DNA from: Bacilli bacterium
Lineage (GTDB): Bacteria; Bacillota_I; Bacilli_A; RF39; UBA660
Length of the DNA stretch: 7,098 bases
Reading direction: 5' to 3'
Assembly (NCBI GenBank): GCA_918219625.1
Contig: CAKJXT010000054.1
Span: forward strand, 1 to 7,098
Shown piece after piece: positions 5,639 to 7,098 of this stretch. The notes under the pieces are model-generated. The model did not search any database. It was not told the DNA's origin and saw nothing but the letters and a program-made list of their open reading frames with translations. The position numbers and the translations under genes were made by a program. Each line of letters opens with the position of its first letter. Within the stretch, counting starts at the first letter, position 1.

Positions 5639-7098
5639 ATGTCAGTAATAAGAGTAATGGATGAACTACTTGCCAATAAAATAGCTGCAGGTGAAGTAGT
5701 AGAAAAATGCGCAAGCGTAGTAAAAGAATTAGTAGAAAATAGTATAGATGCAGAATCTGATGAAATAAAAATAGACCTAATAGAAGCAGGAACAAAACAA
5801 ATAAAAGTAACTGATAATGGAATAGGTATGGAAAAAGACGATGCTATTTTAGCCTTTCAAAGACACGCTACAAGTAAAATAATAGAAGAAGATGATTTAT
5901 ATCATATAGAAACACTAGGGTTCCGTGGTGAAGCATTAGCTTCTATCGCGAGTGTATCTAAAATAACACTAAAAACTTGTAAAAATGAAGTTGGAACAAC
6001 AGTACATATAGAAGGCGGAAAAATAATAAGTGTAGAAAACAGTGACGCTAGAATAGGAACAAGTATAGAAGTAAATGACTTGTTCTATAATACTCCAGCT
6101 AGACTAAAACACCTAAAAAGTCTATATACAGAACTAGCTAATATTACAGACTACATAAACAAACTAGCCTTATCACACCCTAATATAAGATTTGTACTAA
6201 CAAACAATGGAACAACTATATTAAACACAGATGGAAGAGGAAATCTACTAAAAACAATAAAAGATATATATGGAATAAATGTAGCTAAAAAAATGCTAGA
6301 AGTAAATGCTGAAGATGAGGACTACGTAGTATCAGGATTTATAAGTCTACCAGAAGTACATAAATCAAATAAAAATGCCATGATAACACTAGTAAATGGA
6401 AGAATAGTAAGAAATACAGAACTTAATAGAACAATAAACGATGCATATCATGCATATAAACCAGACAATAGATATCCAGTAGTAGTACTAAATATAGAAG
6501 TAGATCCAACACTAGTAGATGTAAATATACATCCAACAAAAATGGATATAAAATTCTCAAAAATGACTGAACTTTGTAATCTTATAGAAAAAATGATAAG
6601 AGAAAAAATAACAGGTAGAAACTTAATACCAATAATAAAAGAACTACCTAAAAAAGCAAATAAAGAAGACATACAAGAAACAATATCTCTAACAAGACAA
6701 GAAGTTCAACCAAATCTATTTGAAGATATAGAAGAGGTAATACCAGTAAATAATGACTTAATAAGTGAAGAAGAAGTAGAATATAAAAAAGAAGAACACA
6801 ATATAGAACCACTTCCAGAACTATATCCAATTGGACTAGTACACGGAACATACATAGTATGTCAAAATGAACTAGGAATGTATCTAATAGATGAACATGC
6901 CGCAAAAGAAAGAATAAACTATGAAAATTTCTTAGAAAAACTAGGAAAACCAACACAAGATAAAATAAGTCTACTATTCCCAATAACAATAGAACTATCA
7001 GCAAGAGACTATATAATACTAAAAGAAAATATGAATATTCTAGAAGAAAATAATATAGAAGTAGAAGAATTTGGAATAAACTCAATAATAATAAAAGC
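5639..7098 (+). CDS. mutL: DNA mismatch repair protein MutL (3' end outside the window)
   Basis: MutL couples MutS mismatch recognition to strand incision and repair. The frame is open for 486 codons to the window edge. The N-terminal GHKL ATPase domain (about 1-330) is intact: KELVENSIDA (29-38, catalytic Glu30 and Mg-binding Asn34), DNGIGM (59-64), QRHATSKI (74-81), LGFRGEALASIASV (93-106), FYNTPAR (149-155) and VDVNIHPTKMDIKFS (about 290-305). An acidic linker (about 335-395) leads to the dimerisation/endonuclease domain, where DEHAAKERINYE (418-429) matches the nicking motif DQHA-x2-E-x4-E except Gln to Glu at its second position. Cys24 replaces the usual Pro in ERPASVVKEL. The endonuclease-type motif fits organisms without MutH. 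The start at 5639 gives the usual short MutL N-terminus. ATG 5630 is in frame and would overlap the upstream gene, but its SD context is no better. Only a weak AG-rich site precedes either, consistent with coupling. Leu codons are about 30 CTA against 9 TTA. Confidence 0.95.
   Translation, partial: MSVIRVMDELLANKIAAGEVVEKCASVVKELVENSIDAESDEIKIDLIEAGTKQIKVTDNGIGMEKDDAILAFQRHATSKIIEEDDLYHIETLGFRGEALASIASVSKITLKTCKNEVGTTVHIEGGKIISVENSDARIGTSIEVNDLFYNTPARLKHLKSLYTELANITDYINKLALSHPNIRFVLTNNGTTILNTDGRGNLLKTIKDIYGINVAKKMLEVNAEDEDYVVSGFISLPEVHKSNKNAMITLVNGRIVRNTELNRTINDAYHAYKPDNRYPVVVLNIEVDPTLVDVNIHPTKMDIKFSKMTELCNLIEKMIREKITGRNLIPIIKELPKKANKEDIQETISLTRQEVQPNLFEDIEEVIPVNNDLISEEEVEYKKEEHNIEPLPELYPIGLVHGTYIVCQNELGMYLIDEHAAKERINYENFLEKLGKPTQDKISLLFPITIELSARDYIILKENMNILEENNIEVEEFGINSIIIK

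Noticed and set aside
5630..5641. Alternative mutL start at ATG 5630
   Set aside because: It is in frame, but it adds only three residues before the usual MutL N-terminus and is not better placed relative to the weak AG-rich SD. It remains possible.
6448..7085. Minus-strand open frames of 74 and 145 codons, Leu-rich and apparently membrane-like
   Set aside because: They are antisense shadows of mutL. The hydrophobic Leu/Val/Ile composition comes from reading A-rich coding sequence backwards, and there is no RBS or family motif.
1..7098. CRISPR array, tRNA or rRNA genes, insertion sequence, riboswitch
   Set aside because: Reading both strands showed no spaced direct repeats, cloverleaf-like GC-rich segment, transposase-like product or long structured leader; the two intergenic gaps are under 100 nt and explained by terminators and promoters.

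Overview
The window is a very AT-rich, densely coding stretch with every gene on the + strand. The AT richness, strong AGGAGG-type ribosome binding sites, A-ending codons, the hisS-aspS gene order and an endonuclease-type MutL suggest a low-GC Bacillota or related lineage (Clostridia, Erysipelotrichia or an uncultured gut Bacilli/Mycoplasmatota relative). Tryptophan is read from TGG and all visible stops are TAA or TAG, so nothing suggests the mycoplasma code. The species cannot be named from this sequence.

Region 1 (1-1947) is the end of a translation operon. It holds the C-terminal half of histidyl-tRNA synthetase (cut by the window edge), overlapping by 11 nt a complete aspartyl-tRNA synthetase. 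The AspRS is of the short archaeal/eukaryotic type without the bacterial GAD insert. A terminator whose stem begins before the aspS stop codon closes the unit.

Region 2 (about 1970-5090) is an accessory cassette of three genes with its own well-formed promoter, strong ribosome binding sites and its own terminator. The first gene is a protein with one C-terminal membrane segment and a possible PH-like fold. The second is a membrane-anchored fusion of a DUF7832-like domain to a YwqG/DUF1963 domain. The third is an unrecognised soluble helical protein that shares an LFDxFKK N-terminus with the second. Leucine codon choice separates this cassette sharply from both flanks: TTA dominates and CTA is almost absent, whereas CTA dominates in hisS and mutL.

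Region 3 (about 5099-7098) is a new transcription unit in the flanking codon style. A small zinc-ribbon membrane protein is followed, 1 nt after its stop, by mutL (mismatch repair), which runs off the right edge. The mutL gene occupies the last 1460 nt with no frameshift.

The likeliest candidate for something undescribed is the three-gene cassette. DUF1963/YwqG proteins are known next to polymorphic (LXG) toxin genes in Bacillus, but no toxin gene is visible here, so an immunity or stress role is only inference.
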